Positions 17,243 through 25,890 of a stretch of 64,000 nt of DNA are shown in pieces. The DNA comes from Nostoc mirabile CHAB5784 (lineage in GTDB: Bacteria; Cyanobacteriota; Cyanobacteriia; Cyanobacteriales; Nostocaceae). The DNA lies in assembly GCF_020829645.1 (NCBI RefSeq), contig NZ_JAIVFS010000033.1, positions 1 through 64,000 of the forward strand, given 5' to 3'. The notes under the pieces were generated by a model. The model was not told the origin of the DNA. It ran no database searches and was given only the letters and a program-made list of their open reading frames with translations. How positions within the stretch are numbered: the first letter of the stretch is position 1; every line of letters starts with the position of its first letter. A program made the position numbers and the translations under genes.

Positions 17243-17785
17243 TTATTCATTTCCTACATTTTCGGGAAATTCTATCTCTATCCTTGAACCCCAATCTATA
17301 TCGTAAATTCCTTTGTTTACATACAAAATGAAACTTGAATAATTCCAATTTTTGGGTGCTTTAACATATCCATGCTTGACAGGATTATAATGAATATAAT
17401 CAACATGACGAATGAAATCAATTTCGTCTTGAATTTGATGTTCCCAAAATCTGCGTTGCCAAACAGCCTTTTCACCTTTATTTCGACGTGATACAGAGAT
17501 TTTTCCTTGATATTGAATATCACAATGATGGGTAAAATAATTTTTTATTAATCGCTAACGATCCGAAAAATCACTGTCCCCTGGTGGTAACGTCCAAATA
17601 CAGTGTATGTGGTTTGGTAATATGACAATGGCATCTACAATAAATGGAGATTTGCTCATTACTTCTCTGAATGCTTGTCTTAACAGCAGAATATTCTCTG
17701 CATTACAAAGAAATTCCCGGAGGTTATGAGTAACAACGGTAAAGAAAAATGTACCTCCTTCTATCTTGGCTCTGCGATATTCCAT
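17243..17785 (-). pseudogene. REP-associated tyrosine transposase (RAYT, IS200-like Y1), one nonsense codon
   Basis: Single-strand transposase-type protein of the Y1/HUH class. Reading minus from MEYRRAKIEGGTFFFTVV, the HUH motif is in LPNHIHCIWTLP. The frame then runs through DSDFSDR, a TAG at 17555-17557, and continues without any shift as RLIKNYFTHH, AVWQRRFWEHQI, FIRHVDYIHYNPVKHGYV, the normal RAYT C-terminus. In relatives the stop position is Trp (RWRLIK), so this is a TGG to TAG change. Total about 180 codons, full length. It lies beside two copies of its probable target repeat. It is either a recent pseudogene or read through at low level. Confidence 0.85.
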
Positions 17786-17885
17786 AATGCCTATAAACAA
17801 CCTACAATTGTGAGATAATTCATGCAAGCTTACACCATTTATTTTACCGTTTAGCAGTTTCAGTACAAAATCATGGAGTTATTTT

Positions 17886-18113
17886 ATGGCTTTAATCAAT
17901 CAAAGAATAGATGTTCCTGTGATCGTTGATGAATCAAAATGTTTAGAAAAATGCACAGCCTGTATTGAAGTTTGTCCCTTGGATGTATTGGCGAAAAATC
18001 CAGAGACAGGGAAAGCTTATATGAAATATGATGAGTGTTGGTTTTGTCTACCTTGTGAAAAAGAATGTCCAACCAATGCAATTACAGTACAAATTCCCTT
18101 TTTGTTACGTTAA
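17886..18113 (+). CDS. AprB-like 4Fe-4S dicluster ferredoxin
   Basis: 75 residues with two Cys motifs: CLEKCTACIEVCP and CWFCLPCEKECP, eight or more Cys suited to two [4Fe-4S] clusters. The order and the Trp beside the second motif resemble the N-terminal part of adenylylsulfate reductase subunit B. It starts MALINQRIDVPVIVDES. It is the likely electron partner of the AprA-like flavoprotein, now 3.9 kb upstream. The HEAT and Mrp genes follow at 19 bp and 2 bp, forming one operon. Confidence 0.85.
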   Translation: MALINQRIDVPVIVDESKCLEKCTACIEVCPLDVLAKNPETGKAYMKYDECWFCLPCEKECPTNAITVQIPFLLR

Positions 18114-18132
18114 CTATCTGTGGTAAAAATCA

Positions 18133-19116
18133 ATGAACGATGAACTCAAGCATTGGCTAGAAATGTTGCGATCGCCTGATATAAATGACCGGATAGTAGC
18201 TGTCAAAACCTTGCAGCATCTAGCTGATGAAGAAACAATAGATGCTTTAATTATCGCTTTGAAAGATGAAAATATCATTGTTCAAAAAATAGCGATCGCT
18301 GCCCTTTGGGAAATTGCTAATCCTGTTGCCATCCCTGCTTTAATTGAATGCCTCGGTTCAGCAGATACAGATATTCGCACGGAAGCCGTATCAGCATTAA
18401 ACGAGTTAATTACACAAGATGAATTATTACTTTTACTAGATAAACTTCAAAGTAATGATGTAAATCTTCAACTAAATATTTTGGTGCTTTTGCGGAAGAT
18501 ACATGACATTCAATCATTACCATACATTTTACCATTTTTAGAATCAAAAAATCCTGATTTAAGAGAAACAGCCGTTACGACACTGCGATATATTAATCAA
18601 CTAGAAAAATGTCCACAAGCTTTAAATTTAATCTTTGATGAGGAAGCAAGTGTACGTCGTTCTGCTGCTTTAACTTTAGAACATTTACAAGATGCAGAAG
18701 TGATTACAATCCTTTGTCAAGCACTCACAAATGATAGTGACTGGCAAGTTCGCCGGAATGCAGCTAAATCTCTGGCTATTCATGAAAATAATCAAGCAAT
18801 TTCAGCATTAGAAATAGCTTTAAATGATGAACATTGGCAAGTGAGGAAATTAGCAGCACAAGCTTTGCAAAAAATTCCAAATATTCAAGTTATGCCGAGA
18901 TTAATTCAAGCATTAACAGATGAATATGCAGATGTACGTAAAGAAGCTGCGATCGCACTTGGTAATTTAGCTCATCCTGACGCTATTAACCCTCTGCAAC
19001 AAGCCTTAGATGATCCTGACAAAGAGGTGTCAATCCAAGCGCAACGGGCGATTCAGAAGATTAAAACCAATAGTCTCAAGGGAGCAGTAAATAACCAAGA
19101 AAAAGGCTTCTCCTAA
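18133..19116 (+). CDS. HEAT-repeat protein
   Basis: 327 residues made almost entirely of about nine or ten HEAT repeats of around 31 residues, for example DENIIVQKIAIAALWEIANP and DEYADVRKEAAIALGNLAHP. Such PBS-lyase-type HEAT solenoids bind proteins and serve as scaffolds or maturation factors (the cyanobacterial examples include phycobilin lyases). No catalytic motif is present. Wedged between ferredoxin and Mrp genes, it may help assemble or hold the iron-sulfur enzyme. Confidence 0.85.
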   Translation: MNDELKHWLEMLRSPDINDRIVAVKTLQHLADEETIDALIIALKDENIIVQKIAIAALWEIANPVAIPALIECLGSADTDIRTEAVSALNELITQDELLLLLDKLQSNDVNLQLNILVLLRKIHDIQSLPYILPFLESKNPDLRETAVTTLRYINQLEKCPQALNLIFDEEASVRRSAALTLEHLQDAEVITILCQALTNDSDWQVRRNAAKSLAIHENNQAISALEIALNDEHWQVRKLAAQALQKIPNIQVMPRLIQALTDEYADVRKEAAIALGNLAHPDAINPLQQALDDPDKEVSIQAQRAIQKIKTNSLKGAVNNQEKGFS

Positions 19117-19118
19117 CC

Positions 19119-20195
19119 ATGTCTCACCAGCAATCCCCCTTTCAGCATCCAGAATATCAAGGAAAAGCAGATACTAATCCCCATCAGCAAGAAGTCCTCC
19201 AACTTCTGAAACAGGTTATCGAACCTACTTTAAAAAATGACATCGTTAGTTTGGGAATGGTGCGAAATCTACGCATAGTTGATGACTATGTTTACTTGCG
19301 TTTATATATCGGTTCGCATCAGCAGCAATTACAGGCAGAAATTCAATCTAAATTATCATTTATAACTTGGTGTAAAAAAACTTATATTCAAATTTGTACA
19401 ATTCCTGGCGTTAAAATAACCCTAGCAGTTTCTAGTGGTAAAGGTGGCGTGGGCAAATCAACAACAGCCGTAAATATAGCCGCCGCTTTAAAATTACAAG
19501 GTGCAAAAGTTGGGCTACTAGATGCTGATATTTATGGCCCTAATGTCCCGCAAATGTTGGGTTTAGGACAAGCTGATATTCAAGTAATTCCTACTCCTAC
19601 AGGTGATAAATTTTTACCTGTAGAAGTTCAGGGAATTAAACTGATGTCAGTTGGTTTACTTGTAGAAGAAAATCGTCCTTTGGCATGGCGTGGCCCTGTG
19701 TTACATAAAATTATCACTCAATTTTTGCAAGATGTGGAATGGGGCGAATTGGATTATTTATTAATAGATTTACCTCCCGGTACAGGTGATGCTCAAATAA
19801 CAATTATCCAAGAAAGCCCTGTTTGTGGAGTTATCCTAGTGACAACTCCTCAGCAAGTAGCTGTTGCAGATGTACGACGTAATATATATATGTTTCGCCA
19901 AGTGGGTGTTCCCGTCCTTGGTATCATTGAAAATATGAGCTATTTAATTTGTGGTGATTGTGGCGCACGCACGTCAATTTTTGGCAGTGGTGGCGGTGAA
20001 CAACTCGCAGCAGAATTACAAGTGCCCCTGTTGGGGCAAATTCCCATTGACCCCGATATTTCTAGCGGTGGTGATATTGGAAATCCTATTGCAATTAGTC
20101 ATCGCGCTTCGCCTGCAAGTGAGGTTTTTGTACAAATTGCCACTGCGCTTGACGCAACTTTTACCAATTGCAAACAACCTGAATTCGGCGATTGA
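19119..20195 (+). CDS. Mrp/NBP35-family iron-sulfur carrier ATPase
   Basis: 358 residues. The N-terminal MIP18/DUF59 domain spans about 22-95. The deviant Walker A loop is SSGKGGVGKSTTAVN (about 109-123), with Walker B-type DYLLIDLPPGTGD, and a CxxC pair (CGDCG, about 272) is near the C-terminus. The family carries or transfers Fe-S clusters to apoproteins. It begins 2 bp after the HEAT gene and closes the ferredoxin operon, so it probably matures the two-cluster ferredoxin or the complex. It converges on the next gene with a 7-bp gap. Confidence 0.9.
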   Translation: MSHQQSPFQHPEYQGKADTNPHQQEVLQLLKQVIEPTLKNDIVSLGMVRNLRIVDDYVYLRLYIGSHQQQLQAEIQSKLSFITWCKKTYIQICTIPGVKITLAVSSGKGGVGKSTTAVNIAAALKLQGAKVGLLDADIYGPNVPQMLGLGQADIQVIPTPTGDKFLPVEVQGIKLMSVGLLVEENRPLAWRGPVLHKIITQFLQDVEWGELDYLLIDLPPGTGDAQITIIQESPVCGVILVTTPQQVAVADVRRNIYMFRQVGVPVLGIIENMSYLICGDCGARTSIFGSGGGEQLAAELQVPLLGQIPIDPDISSGGDIGNPIAISHRASPASEVFVQIATALDATFTNCKQPEFGD

Positions 20196-20202
20196 ATAAA
20201 GG

Positions 20203-21300
20203 CTACTGATAAGTCTGTCTTATTACTTCTTCTATTGAACTTAGGCGATAGAACATTTCTATTAATTCATGGGATCTTGTTTTTCGCTTCGCCAGCATTA
20301 CTTTTAACGGCGTTAAATAATGAACATCTGCGTCATCTCCCAAGGCAACTTCGGCCGCTTGCAAGACTTTTGTCGCATTCCCAAAAATATCCTCGTTATC
20401 AAACCCTGCTTTTGCAGAAAGTTGGTGTAATGCTGCATCGGGTACAGTTGCTCTACCCAGCAAGGTTTCATCTAACACCAAACCTTTTAATAATGTCAGT
20501 AAAGCTGCATAGATTAAAAAGTTATCACAACTATCACAAGCCTTAAATTCAATGCGTCCCACTTCAGCCGGAATGCGGGCAATTTTTGTTAAGGAAGGTG
20601 TGCTATCAATCAGTTCTTCCTGTTTCTGAACAAAAACTAGAGCTGCTGGTCTTTTTCCAGTTCTGATAAACGTTCGTACTGATAGCCCATCCCATAAACC
20701 TCCCTTATAAAAAGGGGAACTGTAACTAAAAGGGACGATATAAGGACTGTAATAAGTTAACTTTTTGCCAACATCAATCACATCTTCAGTAGACAAATTT
20801 GCCACTGAAATATTTAAATCTGGGCCGTATGACACCATGTGAATATTAGCAGTTTGTTCGTCAGGATAAGCCTGTAGCTCTTTAATTTCGTAATCGTTTA
20901 ATGGAGGATGAGGTTCAAAAACCGGATTGTAAGGATTAAAACTAACTAAAACTGGTGAGAAACCAAAGTCAGCAGCAACCTCACGTAGCAAGTGAAAACT
21001 TTCTGACAATTCACTAATAGCGCCTTGAATATCAGAATGTATAGTCGTTCTAATTTCGATACCTTTAGCATGACAGTCAATCACCTTATCGGAATCTGCA
21101 AATCTTTCAAATCCCTCAATATACCATCTTTTCATCTTAATACCCGCATCCCCAACCCGCAGTTGAGGATAATCGCTGGGGTATGTAGGTAGCCTTTCAA
21201 TAATTTGATTGAAATCAGCAAATTTTGTGTGAGAAAAATCAGCAAACTTTCCTTCTTTGTTTAGGAAAGCGACTTCATGCTCAATGCCAAATAAAAACAT
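20203..21300 (-). CDS. glutamate-cysteine ligase-like protein (GCS2 family)
   Basis: 365 residues. The N-terminus MFLFGIEHEVAFLN is the family start (GxExE-like substrate and metal site). Further marks are KGIEIRTTIHSDI, DLNISVANLS, SVRTFIRTG and VGRIEFKACDSCDN. The GCS2 group includes gamma-glutamylcysteine synthetases and other carboxylate-amine ligases that use ATP to form amide bonds, so the product may be gamma-Glu-Cys or another dipeptide-like compound. It directly follows a truncated methyltransferase gene on the same strand, 11 bp downstream. Confidence 0.7.
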   Translation of the reverse strand: MFLFGIEHEVAFLNKEGKFADFSHTKFADFNQIIERLPTYPSDYPQLRVGDAGIKMKRWYIEGFERFADSDKVIDCHAKGIEIRTTIHSDIQGAISELSESFHLLREVAADFGFSPVLVSFNPYNPVFEPHPPLNDYEIKELQAYPDEQTANIHMVSYGPDLNISVANLSTEDVIDVGKKLTYYSPYIVPFSYSSPFYKGGLWDGLSVRTFIRTGKRPAALVFVQKQEELIDSTPSLTKIARIPAEVGRIEFKACDSCDNFLIYAALLTLLKGLVLDETLLGRATVPDAALHQLSAKAGFDNEDIFGNATKVLQAAEVALGDDADVHYLTPLKVMLAKRKTRSHELIEMFYRLSSIEEVIRQTYQ

Positions 21301-21311
21301 TATGTATACCT

Positions 21312-21554
21312 TTATTGTTTATTGAAGTAGGTGCGTACCCAGTTGTCAAGGATAGTTCCTCGTAAACAACAGCTTATCTGAGAAGATTTAGCTGTAGTAA
21401 ATTTATCCAATTCGTAGTCTATCGCTGCAAGAATCTCAGATGATTTCGGTTCTACTATAATTGGATCTGCTGCCTGAAGCTCACAAGCTCTAGCCCAGAG
21501 GGGAATTAGTAGTGTTTCTTGAATGACACCGAGGTGAACTTTGGTTTTATTCAT
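21312..21554 (-). pseudogene. truncated leucine carboxyl methyltransferase-family gene
   Basis: Encodes only about 80 residues, starting MNKTKVHLGVIQETLLIPL and ending NWVRTYFNKQ. It matches the N-terminal part of the LCM/TcmP-type SAM methyltransferases (about 270 residues), which continue with the SAM-binding VxIGxGLxTR motif that is absent here. The start is fixed by GGAGG six bases before the ATG at 21554, rather than the ATG at 21566. The break lies 11 bp before the GCS2-type gene, so a deletion probably joined them. A functional short protein is unlikely. Confidence 0.6.
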
Positions 21555-21796
21555 CAATACCTCCACAGCACAGTTAAATCTTGCTTTTGTGTTTAAGTAG
21601 AAAAAATTCTCAAGATAACTCTCAAATGGATTTTACCCCAAGACCGACTATTGCGATTTGGAAATTTCTCTGGTTTATTTCTTGAGGCAGCGATGCCTAC
21701 GCAGTTTCTTGATTATTCTGTATTGCCCCCACTATCTTCGTAGCCGCTGGGTAGGGTAGCTTAGTAGTGACTGAGGAAAGCTTGAGACGTGAGTTT

Positions 21797-22471
21797 ATGA
21801 CAAGTACCGTTCAATCCCCATACAGCAACGAACAGATTGCCGCTTGGTTGCGTGGGCTGCTCACCATTGCTTGGGCAGATGGTAATTTTGATGCCCAAGA
21901 ACAGGAATTAATTGCCAGCATCACCAAAAATGAATTAGCTCCTAAGATTAAATGGGACTCACTAGAGGTAATTACGCCAGAAGAATTAGCCGCAGTCTTG
22001 GATAAAGGTACGCCAGCAGCGGAAAATTTCTTAAGGACAGCAGTAATGGTAGCGATCGCAGATGGTACTTATTCTCCCAGCGAAGATCAGGTTCTGCATC
22101 AGTTCTGCCAAGCCTTAGAACAGCCAGAGAATTTACTAGAAGCCCTTCGCCACACCCTAGAACACCCACAGCTTACCCCCACTATCGCCAGCCCTGGGCT
22201 TACAAAGCGTCAAATTGATGCGCTACACCCCCTGCGCGACTGGCTGGATCGGCTAGATATCCAAGACCCAAGAGTAGCCCGTTTCTTGTGTAAAATGATT
22301 CCCTCCCAGTGTCCCTTTGAGCGGGATGTCACCTTATTTGGACGCAAGATTGTCCATATACCGCCGATGTGTAAAATTAACCCCTTGTATGAGCAACTGG
22401 TGGGCTTACGTTTTCGCGCCCTTTCCTATCTGGCAGATAAATGCGGTGAAGATGTTTCACCATATATTTAG
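21797..22471 (+). CDS. TerB-like plus Mo-nitrogenase C-terminal-domain protein
   Basis: About 224 residues. The N-terminal half (WLRGLLTIAWADGNFDAQEQELI, AVMVAIADGTYSPSEDQVL) is a TerB-like helical domain with two acidic DGxxxxxE motifs. The C-terminal half (LHPLRDWLDRLDIQDPRVARFLCKMIPSQCPFERDV) is the cyanobacterial domain named Mo-dependent nitrogenase C-terminal. Its biochemical role is unknown, and it is not a nitrogenase subunit. The start is uncertain: ATG at 21797 or GTG at 21767. Confidence 0.8.
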   Translation: MTSTVQSPYSNEQIAAWLRGLLTIAWADGNFDAQEQELIASITKNELAPKIKWDSLEVITPEELAAVLDKGTPAAENFLRTAVMVAIADGTYSPSEDQVLHQFCQALEQPENLLEALRHTLEHPQLTPTIASPGLTKRQIDALHPLRDWLDRLDIQDPRVARFLCKMIPSQCPFERDVTLFGRKIVHIPPMCKINPLYEQLVGLRFRALSYLADKCGEDVSPYI

Positions 22472-22472
22472 T

Positions 22473-22503
22473 CATTAGTCTTTAGTCATTAGTCATTAGT
22501 TAA
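22473..22503. repeat. heptamer repeat AGTCATT (left of the S23-type gene)
   Basis: Runs of TAGTCAT units; the reverse complement matches the TAATGAC array on the other side of the small gene. Confidence 0.8.
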
Positions 22504-22511
22504 GAAGGATA

Positions 22512-22883
22512 ATGTCAAGTAGGAGGTTTCAAGAATTACGGGTTTATCAACTGGCAGAACGATTAGCTGACGACATCTGGAAAATTGTTAATGGATGGGA
22601 GTTATTGTCACAAGATACAGTAGGTAAACAGATTGTCCGTTCAGCCGATAGTATTGGTGCCAACATAGCTTTATGAGTAGGACGAGGGAGTTATCAAGAC
22701 AATCGACGATTTGTCAGAATAGCAAGAGGATCTTTGTATGAAACTCAACACTGGCTAAGACGAGCATATAGCCGTAATCTGTTAACAGATCAACAAGTAG
22801 ATGCACTCAAGCTAATCATTAATGACCTAGCACCTCAATTAAACGCCTACCTAAAATCAATTGGCAATGTTCCAGATGACTAA
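22512..22883 (+). pseudogene. four-helix-bundle (S23/IVP-type) protein gene with one internal stop
   Basis: Reads MSSRRFQELRVYQLAERLADDIW, through VGKQIVRSADSIGANIAL, a TGA, then VGRGSYQDNRRFVRIARGSL and a normal C-terminus, about 123 codons in one frame. In relatives the broken position reads NIAEG(V/Y)GRGS, so two codons (GAG GGA) have become TTA TGA. The family is the four-helix protein encoded by 23S rRNA intervening sequences and its free-standing chromosomal relatives; function unclear. Heptamer arrays in opposite orientation flank it. Confidence 0.8.
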
Positions 22884-22934
22884 TGACTAATGACTAATGA
22901 CTAATGACTAATAACTAATGACTAATGACTAACT
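22878..22934. repeat. heptamer array TAATGAC, about 8 units
   Basis: Tandem short repeats (STRR class of heterocystous cyanobacteria). The array supplies the stop codon of the S23-type pseudogene and ends at the base before the obgE start codon. Confidence 0.9.
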
Positions 22935-23963
22935 ATGCAATTTATCGACCAAGCAAAAATTGAAGTTGAAGCTGGTAAGGGCGGCGATGGTATTGTCGCC
23001 TTCCGGCGAGAAAAATACGTGCCGACTGGTGGCCCCTCTGGTGGTAATGGGGGAAGAGGCGGTTCGGTATTTTTCGTTGCCGACGAAAACCTGCAAACCT
23101 TGCTGGACTTCAGATATAACCATCGCTTTCAGGCAGAAAAAGGGACTCGTGGTGGGCCAAATAACTGTACTGGAGCAGGAGGAAAGGATTTAATCGTCGA
23201 AGTTCCCTGTGGTACAACCATTTATGATGCTGAAACTGGCGAATTGCTAGGGGATTTAACTGAGCCTAAGCAGACTTTGCTGATTGCCCAAGGTGGTAAA
23301 GGTGGACTGGGAAATCAGCATTTCTTGAGTAACCGTAACCGCGCCCCAGAATATGCTCTGCCAGGATTACCAGGGGAAGTAAAACAGCTGCGCCTAGAGT
23401 TGAAGCTTTTGGCAGAAGTGGGGATTATTGGCTTACCAAATGCTGGTAAATCCACTCTAATTTCATCTTTATCAGCAGCACGTCCAAAAATCGCAGACTA
23501 CCCCTTCACTACCCTCATCCCAAATTTGGGTGTAGTGCGGAAACCTACTGGCGATGGTACTGTTTTCGCCGACATTCCCGGACTAATTGAGGGTGCGGCT
23601 CACGGTGCAGGGCTGGGACACGATTTCTTGCGCCATATCGAGCGCACGCGAGTGCTACTTCACTTGATTGATGCCACTAGTGATGATGTGGTTAGAGATT
23701 ACAACACAATTAAGGAAGAATTACAAGCTTATGGACGGGGTTTAGCAGAACGCCCGCAAATTTTAGCGCTGAACAAAATTGATGCAGTTGATCGGGAAAC
23801 TGTCGATTTGGAGGCGTTAGCCACCCAACTTAATCATCTCTCATACGCGCCGGTTTTTGTGATTTCAGCAGTTACCCGCACCGGGTTAGAGCCGATGTTA
23901 CAAGAAATTTGGGGAATTCTCGACCAAATGAAGGTTCCTCAAGAAGTGGAGGTATTGAGATAA
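22935..23963 (+). CDS. obgE: GTPase ObgE/CgtA
   Basis: Essential GTPase of ribosome assembly and stress control. The glycine-rich OBG fold is at residues 1-158 (QAKIEVEAGKGGDGIVAFRREKYVP...). The GTPase domain follows: G1 GLPNAGKSTLI (about 165), G3 FADIPGLIEGA, G4 LNKID, G5 SAVTRTG. Length 342, with only a short tail after the G domain, as is usual in cyanobacteria. The ATG is at 22935, directly after the TAATGAC array, which leaves no clear ribosome site. Confidence 0.95.
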   Translation: MQFIDQAKIEVEAGKGGDGIVAFRREKYVPTGGPSGGNGGRGGSVFFVADENLQTLLDFRYNHRFQAEKGTRGGPNNCTGAGGKDLIVEVPCGTTIYDAETGELLGDLTEPKQTLLIAQGGKGGLGNQHFLSNRNRAPEYALPGLPGEVKQLRLELKLLAEVGIIGLPNAGKSTLISSLSAARPKIADYPFTTLIPNLGVVRKPTGDGTVFADIPGLIEGAAHGAGLGHDFLRHIERTRVLLHLIDATSDDVVRDYNTIKEELQAYGRGLAERPQILALNKIDAVDRETVDLEALATQLNHLSYAPVFVISAVTRTGLEPMLQEIWGILDQMKVPQEVEVLR

Positions 23964-23993
23964 TTCGTAATTCGTAATTCGTAATTCGTAATT
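23961..23993. repeat. heptamer array TAATTCG
   Basis: Four units of TAATTCG; the first three bases are the obgE stop codon. Confidence 0.85.
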
Positions 23994-24082
23994 ACTACTT
24001 TCACAAGGGAAGTAACTGTTAGCAGCAGAAATACTTTGTTTTTTACTCACGGGATGAAAGCTCTTAAAATTACGAATTATGT

Positions 24083-24780
24083 TTATGTATCCTGAATCAG
24101 GGGAATCTTAATCACAAACTCAAGTCCCATCCCCCTACCTTTGCCTATGGGCTTGGTGGTAAAGAAGGGGTCAAATAGTTGTTTTTTAACATCTTCTGGT
24201 ATTCCCAATCCATTGTCGGCAATGCTAATTGTTACCTGATTTGGCTCTTGTAGTTGGGTGCGAATGCAAATTGTCGGAATTGGGCATTGAAAAGAGGCTC
24301 CAGGGGCGGGGTGCTGCTCTTGCTGAGGGGAAAATTCTTCTCCCTTGCTCCCTGCTCCCTCTTCTAAGTAGTCAGACAGAATTAATTACACAATGTCATT
24401 GCGAATGGAGCGTAAAGCCTTCTCTTCTCTTTCAGAGACGCTAACGCGAACGAGAGGCTCCGCCAACGGCATAGCTTCGCTTAACGCGGTAGCGTCTCTA
24501 AGAGTTGCGGAATGAAGCAATTCGCTTACGGCTGGGATTGCTTCACTCCGTACCCTTCTTTACGAGAGGCTGCGCCAACGGGAACGCCAGGGGCGAACGC
24601 AATGACTGTAAATATTATTGTCCGATTACTTAAAGCATCGATCGCATTTGACAAAATATTCATGAATACTTGATTTAACTGCCCAGCGTAACATTCAACC
24701 AGTGGTAGCTTGCCGTATTCTTTGATTATTTCAATTGTCGGGCGTTGGTCATTACCCTTGAGGCGGCTTTGCAAAATCAT
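24083..24780 (-). pseudogene. sensor histidine kinase remnant (HATPase part), interrupted by a repeat
   Basis: Two pieces of one kinase catalytic domain on the minus strand. Upstream piece: an N-box, GQLNQVFMNILSNAIDAL. Downstream piece, about 24083-24290: CPIPTICIRTQLQEPN, then VTISIADNGLGIPEDVKKQL and FDPFFTTKPIGKGRGMGL (G1, F and G2 boxes), ending early at IPLIQDT. Between them lies a roughly 210-bp inverted-repeat element plus filler. The sensor and His-containing region is missing, so the kinase is dead. Confidence 0.75.
24395..24606. repeat. inverted-repeat element inserted in the kinase remnant
   Basis: GTCATTGCG (24395-24403) and CGCAATGAC (24598-24606) are the ends. The inside is rich in GAGACGC/GCGTCTC and GGCTCCGCCAACGG-type palindromes, the scattered CATTGCGA...TCGCAATG repeat common in cyanobacterial genomes. 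Confidence 0.65.
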
Positions 24781-25065
24781 CAGAGTACTGTCGATTCCCT
24801 CATAGTAGTATTTATTTTTCCCAGACTAAATATGGATGCAACAACCAAATTAATTACTAACTTTTGGTGTTTCCAGGGGATTGGGGAGTAGGAAGATTTT
24901 GTTTAAAGATGCTAGGCGATGCCTGCTCTGGGCTACGCCAACGCATTTATCAACTGTGACGTGGCTTTGTTAAGTAGCATGATTGATACGAACCTTAAAA
25001 TGCTTACGGTATCGTCAAATTCGTACACTAGACTAGAACTACAGGGTAACAATCAGAGGAAGATT

Positions 25066-25671
25066 ATGATGAGCGATCGCGACTACACATTAATCATTGA
25101 CAAAAGCGGTAGTATGTCCACACCCGACCAAGTGGGTGGTAGAAGTAGATGGGACATAGCCCAAGAGTCTACTCTCGCTTTGGCAAGAAAGGCTGAACAG
25201 TTTGACCCCGATGGCATTACGGTGTACGTGTTTTCCGGTAGATTTAAACGCTACGATGATGTCACTTCAGCCAAAGTCGCGCAGATATTTCTCGAAAATG
25301 ATCCTGCTGGAACGACAAACTTAGCAAGTGTACTTCAGGATGCCCTAAATAATTACTTTCAACGCAAAGCTGCCGGTAAAACCAAGCCAAACGGAGAGAC
25401 AATTTTAGTCATTACCGATGGTGAACCAGATGATCGCAAAGCTGTATTTGAAGTGATCATTCATGCGACTCGCCAGATGGAACGTGATGAAGAATTAGCA
25501 ATTTCGATCATTCAAGTGGGTTCAGATGCTCAAGCAACTAAGTTCCTCAAAGCTTTGGATGATCAGTTGCAAAGTGTCGGCGCTAAATTTGATATTTGTG
25601 ACACGGTTACTTTAGACGACTTAGAAGAAATGAGCCTTGTAGATGTATTGACGAACGCAATAACTGACTAA
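25066..25671 (+). CDS. von Willebrand factor A (vWA) domain protein, copy 1
   Basis: A single vWA domain of about 200 residues. The MIDAS metal site is IIDKSGSMSTPD (DxSxS), with the Thr loop in AGTTNLASVL and the Asp in VITDGEPDDRKA. The start at 25066 is supported by GAGGAAG seven bases upstream; the in-frame ATG at 24919 adds 49 unrelated residues. A paralogue follows at 25891 at roughly 75% visible identity. Such stand-alone vWA proteins in cyanobacteria bind metal and partner proteins; the exact role is unknown. Neighbours suggest a stress response. Confidence 0.85.
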   Translation: MMSDRDYTLIIDKSGSMSTPDQVGGRSRWDIAQESTLALARKAEQFDPDGITVYVFSGRFKRYDDVTSAKVAQIFLENDPAGTTNLASVLQDALNNYFQRKAAGKTKPNGETILVITDGEPDDRKAVFEVIIHATRQMERDEELAISIIQVGSDAQATKFLKALDDQLQSVGAKFDICDTVTLDDLEEMSLVDVLTNAITD

Positions 25672-25822
25672 TGGGTTAATCGCCCATAGTCCAGTAACCA
25701 ATTTTAGATTTTAAATTTTTGATTGAAGGATTCAAAATTTAATTCTGCTTTCAGAGGGACTAGTTTCAACTATGGAAAAATCCCAAATTTGTTTCCCAAT
25801 ACCCTACCTTTAGGTTAACGGT

Positions 25823-25862
25823 TAATCTAAAATCTAAAATCTAAAATCCAAAATCCAAAATT
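25823..25862. repeat. AAAATCT/AAAATCC heptamer array
   Basis: About five units of AAAATC(T/C) between the two vWA genes, STRR class. Confidence 0.7.
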
Positions 25863-25890
25863 GATTGGCTCTTAATTGGAGAATTGAATA

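Noticed and set aside
21767..21796. GTG start for the TerB/Mo-nitrogenase C-terminal-type protein
   Set aside because: Considered as the start; the ATG at 21797 is closer to the conserved sequence, and neither has a strong ribosome site, so it is kept as an alternative only.
21797..22471. Evidence for a nitrogenase gene cluster
   Set aside because: The domain name is historical; no nif structural genes are in the window, and Nif11 is only a leader-peptide family name.
22878..22934. CRISPR array
   Set aside because: 7-bp units without unique spacers are STRR heptamers; the same applies to 36275-36450 and 42827-42882, and the 42-bp array at 40741 has no separate spacers.
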